Positions 17,302 through 25,637 of a stretch of DNA of 26,689 nt are shown piece after piece. The DNA comes from an uncultured Clostridia bacterium (lineage in GTDB: Bacteria > Bacillota > Clostridia > TANB77 > CAG-465). Every line of letters begins with the position of its first letter. Positions within the stretch are counted from its first letter, which is position 1. The notes under the pieces are model-generated. The model saw nothing but the letters and a program-made list of their open reading frames with translations, did no database searches and was not told the DNA's origin. The stretch lies in contig CAOYAN010000027.1 in NCBI GenBank assembly GCA_948562205.1, positions 1-26,689 on the forward strand, given 5' to 3'. The translations under genes were made by a program, and so were the position numbers.

Positions 17302-17330
17302 TTTACATATTATTTAAAATATGTTAAAAT
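17302..17330 (+). promoter_or_regulatory. Promoter of the WYL regulator
   Basis: TTTACA (17302-17307), 17 bp, TAAAAT (17325-17330), with an extended -10 TG at 17322-17323. Expected transcription start is about 17337, at or within ten bases of the start codon, so the mRNA is leaderless or nearly so. Confidence 0.72.
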
Positions 17331-17346
17331 ATCTTTGGTGAAAAAA

Positions 17347-18000
17347 ATGAGTAAGACTTCAAATATGTTAAATATGGTACAAATTTTAAGGGATGGTAAA
17401 ATTCATAGTATAAAAGAACTTGCAAAAAAACTTGAAGTAAGCGAGAGAATGATTAGGGTATATAAACAAGAACTTGAACTATCTGGTATATACATTGAAT
17501 CTAAAAAAGGTGTTTTAGGTGGTTACTTTATATCTAGTAACTTAAATAACATTGATATAGGACTTACAGCAAATGATATAGACCTACTAAATACCCTAAA
17601 TGATTATATTATAAATAAAACAAACTTTAGTAGAAAAAATGATTATACAAATATAGTATCAAAAATATATGATGCATATCTAAAAAATAATAATAATAAA
17701 AATATTATTAAACTACACACTATTAAAAAAAGTAAAAATAATTTTAGTAAAAAATATAAAGAATTTAGAACTGCTATTGATAACAAAAATAAAATTGATA
17801 TAACATATAATTCTGTAAATTCTGGTATTACTAACAGAGTTATTCATCCAGCTGAGCTTTTCTCATATTTAGATGATTGGTATGTTGCAGCATTTTGTGA
17901 AAAAAGAAATGAAATAAGGCTTTTTAAGCTAAATAATATACTAAATTATAAAATATTAAATGATAAATATCAAAAAAATTTTAAAATAACAAAATATTGA
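17347..18000 (+). CDS. Short WYL-domain transcriptional regulator with N-terminal HTH
   Basis: 217 residues from ATG 17347; GTG 17338 and TTG 17335 are in frame and cannot be excluded. An HTH_11/DeoR-type winged helix lies at about residues 5-50 (MLNMVQILRDGKIHSIKELAKKLEVSERMIRVY...), followed by the usual beta-wing (GVLGGY). The C-terminal half has the WYL-domain core (DITYNSVNSG ... HPAELFSYLDDWYVAAF ... EIRLFKLNNI); the naming triplet reads W-Y-V. At 217 residues it lacks the C-terminal extension of typical ~300-residue members. WYL proteins sense ligands or nucleic acid and often control defence or stress genes. The nearest possible targets are itself, the nSTAND3 relic behind it and the ITPase gene ahead. 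There is no Shine-Dalgarno site, consistent with the promoter position. Confidence 0.82.
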   Translation: MSKTSNMLNMVQILRDGKIHSIKELAKKLEVSERMIRVYKQELELSGIYIESKKGVLGGYFISSNLNNIDIGLTANDIDLLNTLNDYIINKTNFSRKNDYTNIVSKIYDAYLKNNNNKNIIKLHTIKKSKNNFSKKYKEFRTAIDNKNKIDITYNSVNSGITNRVIHPAELFSYLDDWYVAAFCEKRNEIRLFKLNNILNYKILNDKYQKNFKITKY

Positions 18001-18025
18001 CAATTATATTTCCTATTTATATGAT
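17997..18025 (+). promoter_or_regulatory. Promoter of the Ham1/ITPase gene
   Basis: TTGACA (17997-18002) overlaps the TGA stop of the WYL gene; 17 bp on is TATGAT (18020-18025). Start would be near 18032, giving a 45-nt leader with AGGAGGT. Confidence 0.78.
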
Positions 18026-18076
18026 ATTATTTAAAATATAATTTATTAAACTAAAATAAATATTTAGGAGGTCAAA

Positions 18077-18652
18077 ATGAAAGAAATTATCTTTGTAACA
18101 CATAATAAAGGAAAAATAGCATCTGCAAAAAAACATTTAAAGAATGTAAATTTTAAAGTATTTGAATATGATTTGGAAGAACCTCGAAGTGATGATGTAT
18201 GTTATATTTCAAAAGTAAAAGTAATGGAGGCATATGAACTTGTTAAAAAACCTTGTATATCACTTGATGCAGGTTTCTTTATAGAGGCCTTAAATGGTTT
18301 TCCACGTTCTTTTGTAAATTTTGCTTTAGACACAATAGGTATTGATGGAATTTTAAAACTTATGGAAGGTAAAGAAAATAGAAAGTGTGAATTTAAAGAA
18401 TGCTTATCATACTATGATGGTAAAGATTTAAAACAGTTTGTAAGTTATCATAGAGGTACACTATCAACTAAAATACTAGGTACAGACACTGATAAAAAAT
18501 GGTCTGATCTTTGGTATATATTTATACCAGTAGGCTATACAAAAACACTTGCAGAAATGGATGATATAGAAAGAGCTACAAGAGATAAGGTAAATAGTGA
18601 AGTAAATTCAATGAAACTTTTTGCTGATTGGTATTTATGCAATTTCAATTAA
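18077..18652 (+). CDS. Ham1/RdgB-like non-canonical purine NTP pyrophosphatase
   Basis: 191 residues from ATG 18077 with AGGAGGT at 18066-18072. Family members remove ITP, XTP and dITP from the nucleotide pool by hydrolysis to the monophosphate and pyrophosphate. Visible motifs are the nucleotide loop THNKGK (residues 8-13; usually T-x-N-x-x-K), SLDAGFFIEALNGFP (61-75) carrying the general-base Asp64 of the usual DDSG-L-x-V-x-A-L-x-G-x-P-G, and GYTKTLAEMDD near 150. The C-terminal S-H-R that grips the base in E. coli RdgB is not present, and the Gly after the Pro is Arg76. It therefore belongs to a divergent branch and its substrate range may differ. Own promoter and terminator, so a single-gene unit. 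Confidence 0.83.
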   Translation: MKEIIFVTHNKGKIASAKKHLKNVNFKVFEYDLEEPRSDDVCYISKVKVMEAYELVKKPCISLDAGFFIEALNGFPRSFVNFALDTIGIDGILKLMEGKENRKCEFKECLSYYDGKDLKQFVSYHRGTLSTKILGTDTDKKWSDLWYIFIPVGYTKTLAEMDDIERATRDKVNSEVNSMKLFADWYLCNFN

Positions 18653-18686
18653 TATAAACTTGCAATACTATTGTAGAAAAAATGAT

Positions 18687-18722
18687 AAAAATCTGGAACT
18701 TAAATTAAAATTCCAGATTTTT
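18687..18722. terminator. Two-way terminator between the ITPase and ECHIES genes
   Basis: A 12-bp perfect stem (AAAAATCTGGAA at 18687-18698 with its complement at 18711-18722) encloses a 12-nt loop. A/T runs on both flanks and convergent genes on both sides indicate it ends both transcripts. Confidence 0.85.
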
Positions 18723-18748
18723 ATTTAAATAATTAATAATCTATTATA

Positions 18749-19363
18749 TCAATCTCCTATATAACCTAATGTTATAAAAATTAATGTAATTAATATAGCA
18801 ACAAAATCGAAAGTCACTAATATAGTATTTGATAATAATATAGAAAATAAAAACATAAATGCCTCTAATAATACAAGCTTTTGTAAAAATGAAAATTTTC
18901 CTTGCTTCTTATAGTAAAATTTATTATAATCTGTTTTATTATCATGAAAAACAAGTCTGTACGCTATCCCTCCAAAAAACAAATAACGTATCCAACTAAC
19001 GAAATTTGTATATATACTTTCAATATGACACTCTGTATCAAACGCTGGTACTTCTTTCATTTTTGAAATTTGCTCTAATATTTCAACTCTTATTTTCAAA
19101 GACTCTTCAACTGTTTCTCTTCTCTCATGTCTATCTCCAATTGTTTCAGTTTTTAATCTTTCTAATATATATGAAAAATCAAAAATACATGGTAAATAAC
19201 CACTACCACCATTTGAGATTTGATAAAGAGACTTATCATTTAATTCTTCAACTCTTTCTTTACGTTTATCTTCTAACTTCCTTTTAATATCCCGTTTTGA
19301 AAGTTCTATTATATCTTTTAATTCTTCTACATTAAGTTCTTCTATTGGGGTTGAATTTTTCAT
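18749..19363 (-). CDS. Unknown membrane protein with ECHIES motif, paralogue 1
   Basis: 204 residues from ATG 19363, with AAGGAGG at 19369-19375. The N-terminus is charged and helical with likely coiled coil (about residues 8-45). A middle region of about 80 residues contains I-L-E-Q-I-S-K-M-K-E-V-P-A-F-D-T-E-C-H-I-E-S, then YRLVFHD, and two C-terminal hydrophobic helices (about 155-202) separated by a few residues. No signal peptide: the soluble part should be cytoplasmic with a hairpin anchor. Clearly related along its length to the protein encoded at 19405-19998. I do not recognise the family. The conserved Cys-His pair could bind metal or be catalytic. It is the second gene of a two-gene transcript. 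Confidence 0.75.
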   Translation of the reverse strand: MKNSTPIEELNVEELKDIIELSKRDIKRKLEDKRKERVEELNDKSLYQISNGGSGYLPCIFDFSYILERLKTETIGDRHERRETVEESLKIRVEILEQISKMKEVPAFDTECHIESIYTNFVSWIRYLFFGGIAYRLVFHDNKTDYNKFYYKKQGKFSFLQKLVLLEAFMFLFSILLSNTILVTFDFVAILITLIFITLGYIGD

Positions 19364-19404
19364 GTTTTCCTCCTTAAATTTAATATTTAAATATATTTTT
19401 TAAT

Positions 19405-19998
19405 TTATGCCATTAAGAACATAGTAAATAAAATAAGAGTTAGAAAAATTAAGAAAAGAATATAATTATTAAAAACAAAAATCGACAAGATTAATAATAT
19501 AAATTCGGATATAGTAAGTAAAGTAAATTTTGTTTTAATATTTGATTTAAAGTATTTATCTTGGAAAGTAGCTTCCCTTTTATGAAAAATAAGTCTGTAC
19601 TTATTATCTCCAAAAATTTTCTTTAAAACAAGACTTTTAATACTTGTACATTTATCAATATCTTTACTTTCAATATGACATTCAGTACTAAATGGTGGTA
19701 CATTTTTCATTTTTAAGATTTGCTCAATTATATCAATTCTTATCTGTAATTCTTTCATATTATAAACACCATCTTTATCTTTTAATCTATTTAATAAAAG
19801 TCCAAATTCAAGTAAATAAGGCTTATACACTCCATCACTTTTATTATTTGTAAGTGAAATCAAATCTGTTTCATTTAATTCTTCAATTTTTTCTTTATGT
19901 TCTTCTTTTTTTAGATTTAATAATGTTTTCCTATACTTTTTAGCATTTTCAATAATTTCATCAACATTAATTTCACCTATAGGCATACTATCTTTCAT
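19405..19998 (-). CDS. Unknown membrane protein with ECHIES motif, paralogue 2
   Basis: 197 residues from ATG 19998, with AAGGAGG upstream in the same context as its neighbour. Both proteins share the start MK(D/N)S(M/T)PI(G/E)E, a Lys/Glu-rich helix, E-Q-I-L-K-M-K-N-V-P-P-F-S-T-E-C-H-I-E-S, Y-R-L-(I/V)-F-H, a Lys/Phe-rich link and two C-terminal membrane helices. The middle varies in length. This is the first gene after a perfect consensus promoter, with a 41-bp gap to the second. Family unknown. The pair look like subunits of one complex or successive duplicates. Confidence 0.75.
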   Translation of the reverse strand: MKDSMPIGEINVDEIIENAKKYRKTLLNLKKEEHKEKIEELNETDLISLTNNKSDGVYKPYLLEFGLLLNRLKDKDGVYNMKELQIRIDIIEQILKMKNVPPFSTECHIESKDIDKCTSIKSLVLKKIFGDNKYRLIFHKREATFQDKYFKSNIKTKFTLLTISEFILLILSIFVFNNYILFLIFLTLILFTMFLMA

Positions 19999-20049
19999 CT
20001 TTTCCTCCTTTTAAATAACTATATTTAAAATTATAATTTTATTTTAGAA

Positions 20050-20078
20050 ATTATACCATGTAATAATCTTATTGTCAA
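20050..20078 (-). promoter_or_regulatory. Perfect consensus promoter of the ECHIES gene pair
   Basis: Minus-strand TTGACA (20073-20078), exactly 17 bp, TATAAT (20050-20055), with TG one base before the -10. Both boxes match the sigma-A consensus completely. The leader is about 45 nt long. Confidence 0.88.
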
Positions 20079-20130
20079 CTTACCTATATTACTTTATAGT
20101 ATTTAAAAGACTTATTTATAAATTATATAC

Positions 20131-20170
20131 AAAAAAATAAGAGTACAAAAATTTATAAAATGTACTCTTA
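20131..20170 (-). terminator. Terminator of the hydrolase-murF-ddl operon
   Basis: TAAGAGTACA (20138-20147) pairs with TGTACTCTTA (20161-20170) around a 13-nt loop. In the minus direction seven T follow (complement of 20131-20137). It lies about 20 bp past the ddl stop. Confidence 0.9.
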
Positions 20171-20189
20171 CTATATTACATATAAATCT

Positions 20190-21356
20190 CTACTTTTTTC
20201 CACTCATATTTAAAATATTTACATTATGAGAATATACTATTTTCTTTCTTCTTTCATTTCTATCAATTGCAATTTTAATAAGTCTATCACATAATTTATC
20301 AAAACTTATATCTTTCTTTTCCCATAAATAGAAGCTTAGAGATCCTGGTATTGTATTTATCTCATTTACATATAGTTTGTTATCTTCTTCATCAATAATA
20401 TAATCTATTCTAGATACTCCACTACATCCTATAGTTCTAAATACTTTTTTAGATAAGTTATAAATTTCACTTTCTATTTTTTTATCTAAATTTGCAGGTA
20501 TCTTTCTACTTAAAGATACCATTCCCTCAAGTTTTGGACTACATTTTTTATTGGTAGCACTCATGTACTTATCTTTAAAGCTTAATATTTCATCTATCCT
20601 TACAGGTTCTTCTAACAAAGATACATCTATACTTTTTTCATCTCCAATTACAGAACAATTTATTTCCCTTAACTTTGTAACACACCTTTCCACTAAAATT
20701 TTATCAGTAAATAAAAATACCTTCTCTATTTTCTCTTTAAACTCACTTTCCTCTTTTACAATTTCTATACCTATACTAGAGCCCAAATTTGCAGGCTTTA
20801 ATATGACTGGAAGTCCAAGTTTTTCTTTAATATTTGAAAATATATTATCACTATTTTTCTCATAATCATATAAATTTACATCTATATATTCTATTACAGG
20901 TATATTTGATGCCTCAAGTACTTTTTTAAATAATATTTTATTCATACCAACAGCAGAAGCTGACACATCTGGACCCACATATGGAATATTATACATTTCA
21001 AGAAATCCTTGAAGTGTTCCATCCTCTACATTTAATCCATGAACTACTGGAAATGCTACATCAATTTTTGCTATTTCTTTTTTTAATATAGATTTTACAC
21101 TATATACAAAAATAGTTGAATTTTTATGTGTAAAATATATTTCTGTACTTTCGTTTTTTACTTTTTCTAAATCTTTAAAATAAGATACATCTACCATGTC
21201 TTTAGTATAATATAATTTATTGTCTTTAGAAATGTATATAGGAATTACATCATACTTTTCTTTATTTAAAGCATTAATTACTTGCATTGCAGATATAATT
21301 GATACTTCATGTTCTACACTTTTTCCACCAAAAAATACACCAATATTTATTTTCAT
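20190..21356 (-). CDS. ddl: D-alanine--D-alanine ligase
   Basis: 388 residues from ATG 21356, chosen because GGGGAG lies six bases upstream and the family begins at KINIGVFFGG; an upstream TTG at 21401 would add 15 codons that overlap the ribosome site and murF. It joins two D-Ala using ATP in the cytoplasm. The N-terminal domain has FGGKSVEHEVS; PVVHGLNVEDGTLQG and the substrate loop follow; the ATP-grasp region has KPANLGSSIG, SLSRKIPA and the metal-binding E-I-N-T-I-P-G-S near the end. The C-terminus (EINTIPGSLSFYLWEK) is typical of the clostridial branch of Ddl; D-Ala-D-Ser activity cannot be ruled out by eye. It starts 13 bp after the MurF-like gene, whose enzyme uses the dipeptide. Confidence 0.95.
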   Translation of the reverse strand: MKINIGVFFGGKSVEHEVSIISAMQVINALNKEKYDVIPIYISKDNKLYYTKDMVDVSYFKDLEKVKNESTEIYFTHKNSTIFVYSVKSILKKEIAKIDVAFPVVHGLNVEDGTLQGFLEMYNIPYVGPDVSASAVGMNKILFKKVLEASNIPVIEYIDVNLYDYEKNSDNIFSNIKEKLGLPVILKPANLGSSIGIEIVKEESEFKEKIEKVFLFTDKILVERCVTKLREINCSVIGDEKSIDVSLLEEPVRIDEILSFKDKYMSATNKKCSPKLEGMVSLSRKIPANLDKKIESEIYNLSKKVFRTIGCSGVSRIDYIIDEEDNKLYVNEINTIPGSLSFYLWEKKDISFDKLCDRLIKIAIDRNERRKKIVYSHNVNILNMSGKK

Positions 21357-21369
21357 TTTTATCTCCCCT

Positions 21370-22953
21370 TTATAAATAACAATCTGGTAAATCGTTTTCA
21401 ATTAAAGCTATTAAATTTTCATGTTCTATTTTAATTTTACTTAACAATTCAAAAACCTTGTTTATACTATCTACTACAACATAATTTTCATAATTTTTCT
21501 CTTCCATTCCCTCTTTTACATATTCTGATACATTCGACTTTTCAAGTATTACAAAATCACATGAAGTAGCAATATTACCAAGTTTTTTATTTAATATTTT
21601 CTCTTCTTTACCAAGTTCTACCATTCCTGGAGTTACCAAAACTTTATATCTATCTTTAAACATATTTAAACATTTTATAGCACTACTAGATCCCTCTGGA
21701 TTAGAATTAAAAGAATCATCTAATATTAATATATTATTTATATGTTTAAGTTCTAATCTATGTTCAATAGGATTAATTTTTTTTACTGCTCTTCTTATTT
21801 CATCTTTTTCCATACCTAATTTCTTAGCAATAATAATAGCACATAAAATGTTATATATATTATGAATACCTAAAAGTTTTGTTTCAATATTTATTGTTTC
21901 ATTATTTATAACTACATCAAATTTACTACCATTCTCATTCATAACTATATTTTTAACATAATTTTTTTCGTATTCTCTTAAACTATATTTTATAACTTCT
22001 CTACCATCTACATAACTAACATAATTATTCCTTATATAATCATTATCCATATTTAAAACAAATGCAGCTTTCTTATTTGACATTTTTACTATATTAAATT
22101 TTTCTTTTATAATATTTTCTATATTATAAAAAGTGGATAAATGTTGCATACCAATAGATGTTATTACGGAAATATCAGGTTTTACTATCTTACATATTTT
22201 TCTTATATCCCCAAGTCTTGAAGCTCCCATCTCACAAACAAAAACTTCTGTATAAGACTTAATTTCCTCTCTTATGGTTTTAGTAACTCCAAGTGTTGTA
22301 TTATAGCTTTTTGGAGTCATAACTGTATTATATTTTTCTTTTAATACTTCATATATAATATTTTTAGTAGAAGTTTTACCATAACTTCCTGTAATACCAA
22401 TTATTTTTAAATCTTTATGCGCTTTTATAATATTTCTTGCCTCTTTAATATATCTATAATTTAGTAAATGTATTAAAGGCAAAGATAGTACATTTGAGAA
22501 AGCTACTATAATAAGACTTGATATACTATATATTGAAAATATACATAGTGCATACTTAATATTTGTATAATATAATAAGATACATACTACTAATAATATA
22601 CTGTAGCAAAAAGAATATATAATTTTTATTCTATTTGTTATTACAAACTTTTTCTTTTCTACTTTTTTATTTTTTATAGTATTTCTTATCGCAAATACTA
22701 AAATTATTATATATACTAATATTAAAATATAGCTTATAGTTACACTTTTAACAAATATACTACTAATTGCAATAATAAATAATACTATATCATAACCTTT
22801 TAGTTTTACTAGTTTTGATGATTTTATATTATTTAACATATCTGTTGTATGGTAAAAGGATTGTTGTAATATATGTAAATACTTATGCATATTAAGATGT
22901 AGTAATACACAAAGTACTAAAAAACAAATTATGTACAATATATTAAATATCAT
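21370..22953 (-). CDS. murF: MurF-like Mur ligase with N-terminal membrane domain
   Basis: 527 residues from ATG 22953, with GGGAG upstream. MurF adds D-Ala-D-Ala to UDP-MurNAc-tripeptide. Here the usual N-terminal UDP-binding domain is replaced by about 165 residues with five or six hydrophobic helices. The ATP-binding P-loop GSYGKTS is at 189-195. The middle domain follows (CEMGASRLGDIRKICKIVKPDISVITSIGMQHL; the H-x-x-F-x-x-x-x-x-I-x-x-x-K pattern), then the C-terminal domain with E-H-R-L-E and D-D-S-F-N-S-N-P-E-G near 380-400. It ends in IENDLPD, as MurF proteins do. The membrane layout suggests it works on a membrane-bound or different substrate, or is held near MraY. Its start overlaps the hydrolase stop by 11 bases, and ddl follows 13 bp on. 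Confidence 0.88.
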   Translation of the reverse strand: MIFNILYIICFLVLCVLLHLNMHKYLHILQQSFYHTTDMLNNIKSSKLVKLKGYDIVLFIIAISSIFVKSVTISYILILVYIIILVFAIRNTIKNKKVEKKKFVITNRIKIIYSFCYSILLVVCILLYYTNIKYALCIFSIYSISSLIIVAFSNVLSLPLIHLLNYRYIKEARNIIKAHKDLKIIGITGSYGKTSTKNIIYEVLKEKYNTVMTPKSYNTTLGVTKTIREEIKSYTEVFVCEMGASRLGDIRKICKIVKPDISVITSIGMQHLSTFYNIENIIKEKFNIVKMSNKKAAFVLNMDNDYIRNNYVSYVDGREVIKYSLREYEKNYVKNIVMNENGSKFDVVINNETINIETKLLGIHNIYNILCAIIIAKKLGMEKDEIRRAVKKINPIEHRLELKHINNILILDDSFNSNPEGSSSAIKCLNMFKDRYKVLVTPGMVELGKEEKILNKKLGNIATSCDFVILEKSNVSEYVKEGMEEKNYENYVVVDSINKVFELLSKIKIEHENLIALIENDLPDCYL

Positions 22954-23728
22954 CTGCTACACTCCCTTTCAAAAAATTATCCACTATAACTAAAAATTCA
23001 CCTAGATTATCTAAATAACTAAAATGAGTAGCCCCCTTTAAGACAACAAGCCCACTATCTGGCACTAGTTTTTCAATTAATTTTGCATCTTTTAGTGGAG
23101 TGTCTAAATCTTTTTCTCCCCATATTATAAGTGTTGGAACTTTTATATTTTTTAAAGTATATTTTAAATCTTCATTTACTACATTTACAAACACACTTCT
23201 CATATTTTCACTTGCATTTTTATAATCACTAGATCCTTTTTTATTTTGCATATTAGATATAATATCTTTTGCCTTTTTCTCATCAAATAGCATATTTACT
23301 ACCATTTTAGAAAACTTATATGAATATACTTTTAAATAGTAATTTATATGTCTTTTAGGCTTTATGCCCGCACTATCAACAAATATTATATTTTTAGGAA
23401 TATATCCCATATCTCCTACAAGTTTCATTATAACTCTTCCACCAAAAGAATGTCCAATAAGATTTGGTGATTTTATATTTAATTTATTTATAAATTTTAG
23501 TAATATTCTTGCATAATCTGCTACTTTATATGTACAAGGTGGCTCATCACTTTCTCCAAATCCTGGAAAATCTAATACATATACTCTATAACTTTTAGAT
23601 AAATATTTATACACAGGTAAAAAAGCTTTTATACTTGCTCCCCAACCATGTAAAAGTATTATTTCTTCTCTATTTTCATTTCCTTCTACTATATAATTTA
23701 TATTCAAATTTTCTATTTTTATTTTCAT
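22943..23728 (-). CDS. Alpha/beta hydrolase (operon with murF and ddl)
   Basis: 261 residues from ATG 23728; the in-frame GTG at 23740 is part of the GTGAGG ribosome site. A complete alpha/beta hydrolase fold is visible: oxyanion motif HGWG (27-30), DFPGFGES (53-60), nucleophile elbow GHSFGG with Ser94, acid Asp in WGEKDLDTP (about 205) and base His in GATHFSY (about 235). No signal peptide, so cytoplasmic. The substrate cannot be read from sequence; epoxide-hydrolase/esterase-like members vary widely. The tight overlap with the MurF-like gene suggests a role linked to peptidoglycan precursor supply or turnover. No clear promoter was found in 23741-23880, which is almost pure A/T. Confidence 0.88.
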   Translation of the reverse strand: MKIKIENLNINYIVEGNENREEIILLHGWGASIKAFLPVYKYLSKSYRVYVLDFPGFGESDEPPCTYKVADYARILLKFINKLNIKSPNLIGHSFGGRVIMKLVGDMGYIPKNIIFVDSAGIKPKRHINYYLKVYSYKFSKMVVNMLFDEKKAKDIISNMQNKKGSSDYKNASENMRSVFVNVVNEDLKYTLKNIKVPTLIIWGEKDLDTPLKDAKLIEKLVPDSGLVVLKGATHFSYLDNLGEFLVIVDNFLKGSVADDI

Positions 23729-23887
23729 ATAAAACCTCACAAACTATATTAACTTTTTTATATTATATATTTATATATATATTTTTTTGAAATAAATACT
23801 ACATATGATATAATAATAATACATTATACTATTATTATACGTACAAAATTATATATTTTCTACAAACGAAAAAACACATAATTTTGG

Positions 23888-23893
23888 TATAAT
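23888..23893 (+). promoter_or_regulatory. -10 box of the Sel1-repeat gene
   Basis: TATAAT, 27 bp before the AAGGAG ribosome site at 23910-23915 and the start. No good -35 box is seen at 16-18 bp; the sequence there is ACGAAA-like, so an activator or alternative sigma contact is possible. Confidence 0.45.
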
Positions 23894-23920
23894 CCACACT
23901 AAATCCACAAGGAGAAAATT

Positions 23921-25498
23921 ATGAATAAAAAAAATTATATTAAATTAAATACTACAAATAATCATCTATCTATAGGTAATATTTTTAGAGTTATAAAAGA
24001 TGAAACTATTGATAAAAATAGTGCACTTCAAACAGAACTTTTTTGTATAATATTTGATATAGACGATATTTCTTCTACTACAGTCAATAATTATTGTACA
24101 GGTATACGTTCTATAAGTTCTAATTATAAACAAAAATATATGAATTTATATAATAGATTAAAAACAGACAATACCTGTTTTAAAGATATAATATTAAGAA
24201 TTGTTTTTTTACTAGATTCCAAAACAATAGATACTTTAGATATATCTTTTAACGCTTCATTAGAATTAATAAATAATTCTAATAGATTAAACAAAGTATG
24301 TTTAAAGCTATATAATATATCTAAAAATGATAGTGATGTAAATGTAGAATTAAAAGATGATTTTAAAAAATTGTTAGAGCAAGCAGATCTATACAACTTT
24401 ATGATAAAAGCTCTATATTTTGCAATCGTTGATAAAAAACAACCTATATATTTTGAGGATAAATTTATATCTAATTTAAATAAAGAATTATATAATAGTA
24501 ACTTATCTTCTAAAGATATTATAGAATTTGTAACTATTCAATTAAATGGCGGTATATGGTCTATGAGAGGAATATATGAACTTGCAAAAAAAGATAATCC
24601 TTATGCATGTTTTGAAATGGGTTCTCTTGAACTATATGGACAAATAACTGGATATCCTAGATATTTTGAAAGCTATAACTATTTTAAAAAGGCCGCTAAA
24701 AAAAATCATCCAAATGCAATATGGGCTATTGGATATATGCATTATAATGCATATATTGGCACAAAATCTAGAAAAGACTTAATTATCGCTTTTAGACATT
24801 TTAATAAAGCAAGAAAATTCAATTGCCTTGCTGCAATGAACAGTATTGGTATTATATTTTTAAATGGCAATGTACCTTTTATTAAGAAAAATGAAAAAAA
24901 GGCTATTAAACTTTTTGAATATGCTTCTAAAAATGGTTATATTTATGCTTTTAATAATTTAGGTATTATATATGAAAAAAAAGGAGATTTAAAAAAAGCC
25001 TTTAATTGCTATTTAAGGTCTGCAAATCTTGGAGAAAGTTGGGCTTCAAATAAAGTTGGTGAATTTTATAGAATGGGAATTGTTACTAAAGTAAACCTAA
25101 AAAAAGCTTTTGAATATTATAACAAGGCAAATGATGCATCTATATATTCAATTTGTTTTTATGCCAAATATAACTTAGCTCACTACTTCTATGAAAATGG
25201 ATGTGTAGAACTAAATATAAAAAAAGATATTAATAAGGCAATCTCTCTTTTAGATGAAGCAAGTACAAATGGTATATCTTTGGCAACAGAAGAATTAATT
25301 TATATATACTATAAATTATATAAAGAATGTATTCTAAAAAATACAGATGGAAAATTCTATCTAGATAAAGCAAAATATTATGCTAAAATTATAGAAAATA
25401 TGTTAGACTATAATAATGATATTAAAAATAGAATAGAAAATAATTTAAAAGATCTAAAGGTAGAAAATGATATATCTCCAATTAAATTTGATGAATAA
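23921..25498 (+). CDS. Sel1-like repeat protein
   Basis: 525 residues from ATG 23921, with AAGGAG eight bases upstream. The N-terminal ~200 residues form an unrecognised helical domain (ELFCIIFDIDDISS ... CTGIRSISSNYKQKY). From about 220 to 470 run Sel1/TPR-type units with the A-x-x-x-L-G-x-x-Y and A-x-x-x-Y-x-x-A spacing: NPYACFEMGSLELYG, HPNAIWAIGYMHY, CLAAMNSIGIIFLNG, YIYAFNNLGIIYEKKG, ESWASNKVGEFYRMG. No signal peptide or membrane helix is seen, so it is probably a cytoplasmic scaffold for protein contacts. Partner unknown. It precedes a secreted repeat protein that has its own promoter, so joint function is only a possibility. Confidence 0.85.
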   Translation: MNKKNYIKLNTTNNHLSIGNIFRVIKDETIDKNSALQTELFCIIFDIDDISSTTVNNYCTGIRSISSNYKQKYMNLYNRLKTDNTCFKDIILRIVFLLDSKTIDTLDISFNASLELINNSNRLNKVCLKLYNISKNDSDVNVELKDDFKKLLEQADLYNFMIKALYFAIVDKKQPIYFEDKFISNLNKELYNSNLSSKDIIEFVTIQLNGGIWSMRGIYELAKKDNPYACFEMGSLELYGQITGYPRYFESYNYFKKAAKKNHPNAIWAIGYMHYNAYIGTKSRKDLIIAFRHFNKARKFNCLAAMNSIGIIFLNGNVPFIKKNEKKAIKLFEYASKNGYIYAFNNLGIIYEKKGDLKKAFNCYLRSANLGESWASNKVGEFYRMGIVTKVNLKKAFEYYNKANDASIYSICFYAKYNLAHYFYENGCVELNIKKDINKAISLLDEASTNGISLATEELIYIYYKLYKECILKNTDGKFYLDKAKYYAKIIENMLDYNNDIKNRIENNLKDLKVENDISPIKFDE

Positions 25499-25553
25499 TA
25501 AAACTTATATATTATATTTATTTTTTTATTATATATAACTATTTCGACTATAT

Positions 25554-25582
25554 TTGACTTTTTACTTACGAAATTATATAAT
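25554..25582 (+). promoter_or_regulatory. Promoter of the SpaA-like secreted protein gene
   Basis: TTGACT (25554-25559), 17 bp, TATAAT (25577-25582). Start near 25589 and a leader of about 50 nt that includes GGAGGT. Confidence 0.82.
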
Positions 25583-25637
25583 TATTTATGCATAATAAAT
25601 TATAATTGTGACTATCAATTATGGAGGTTATATACTT

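Noticed and set aside
25499..25553. Terminator after the Sel1 gene
   Set aside because: The A/T palindrome there is imperfect and has no G-C core; too weak to call.
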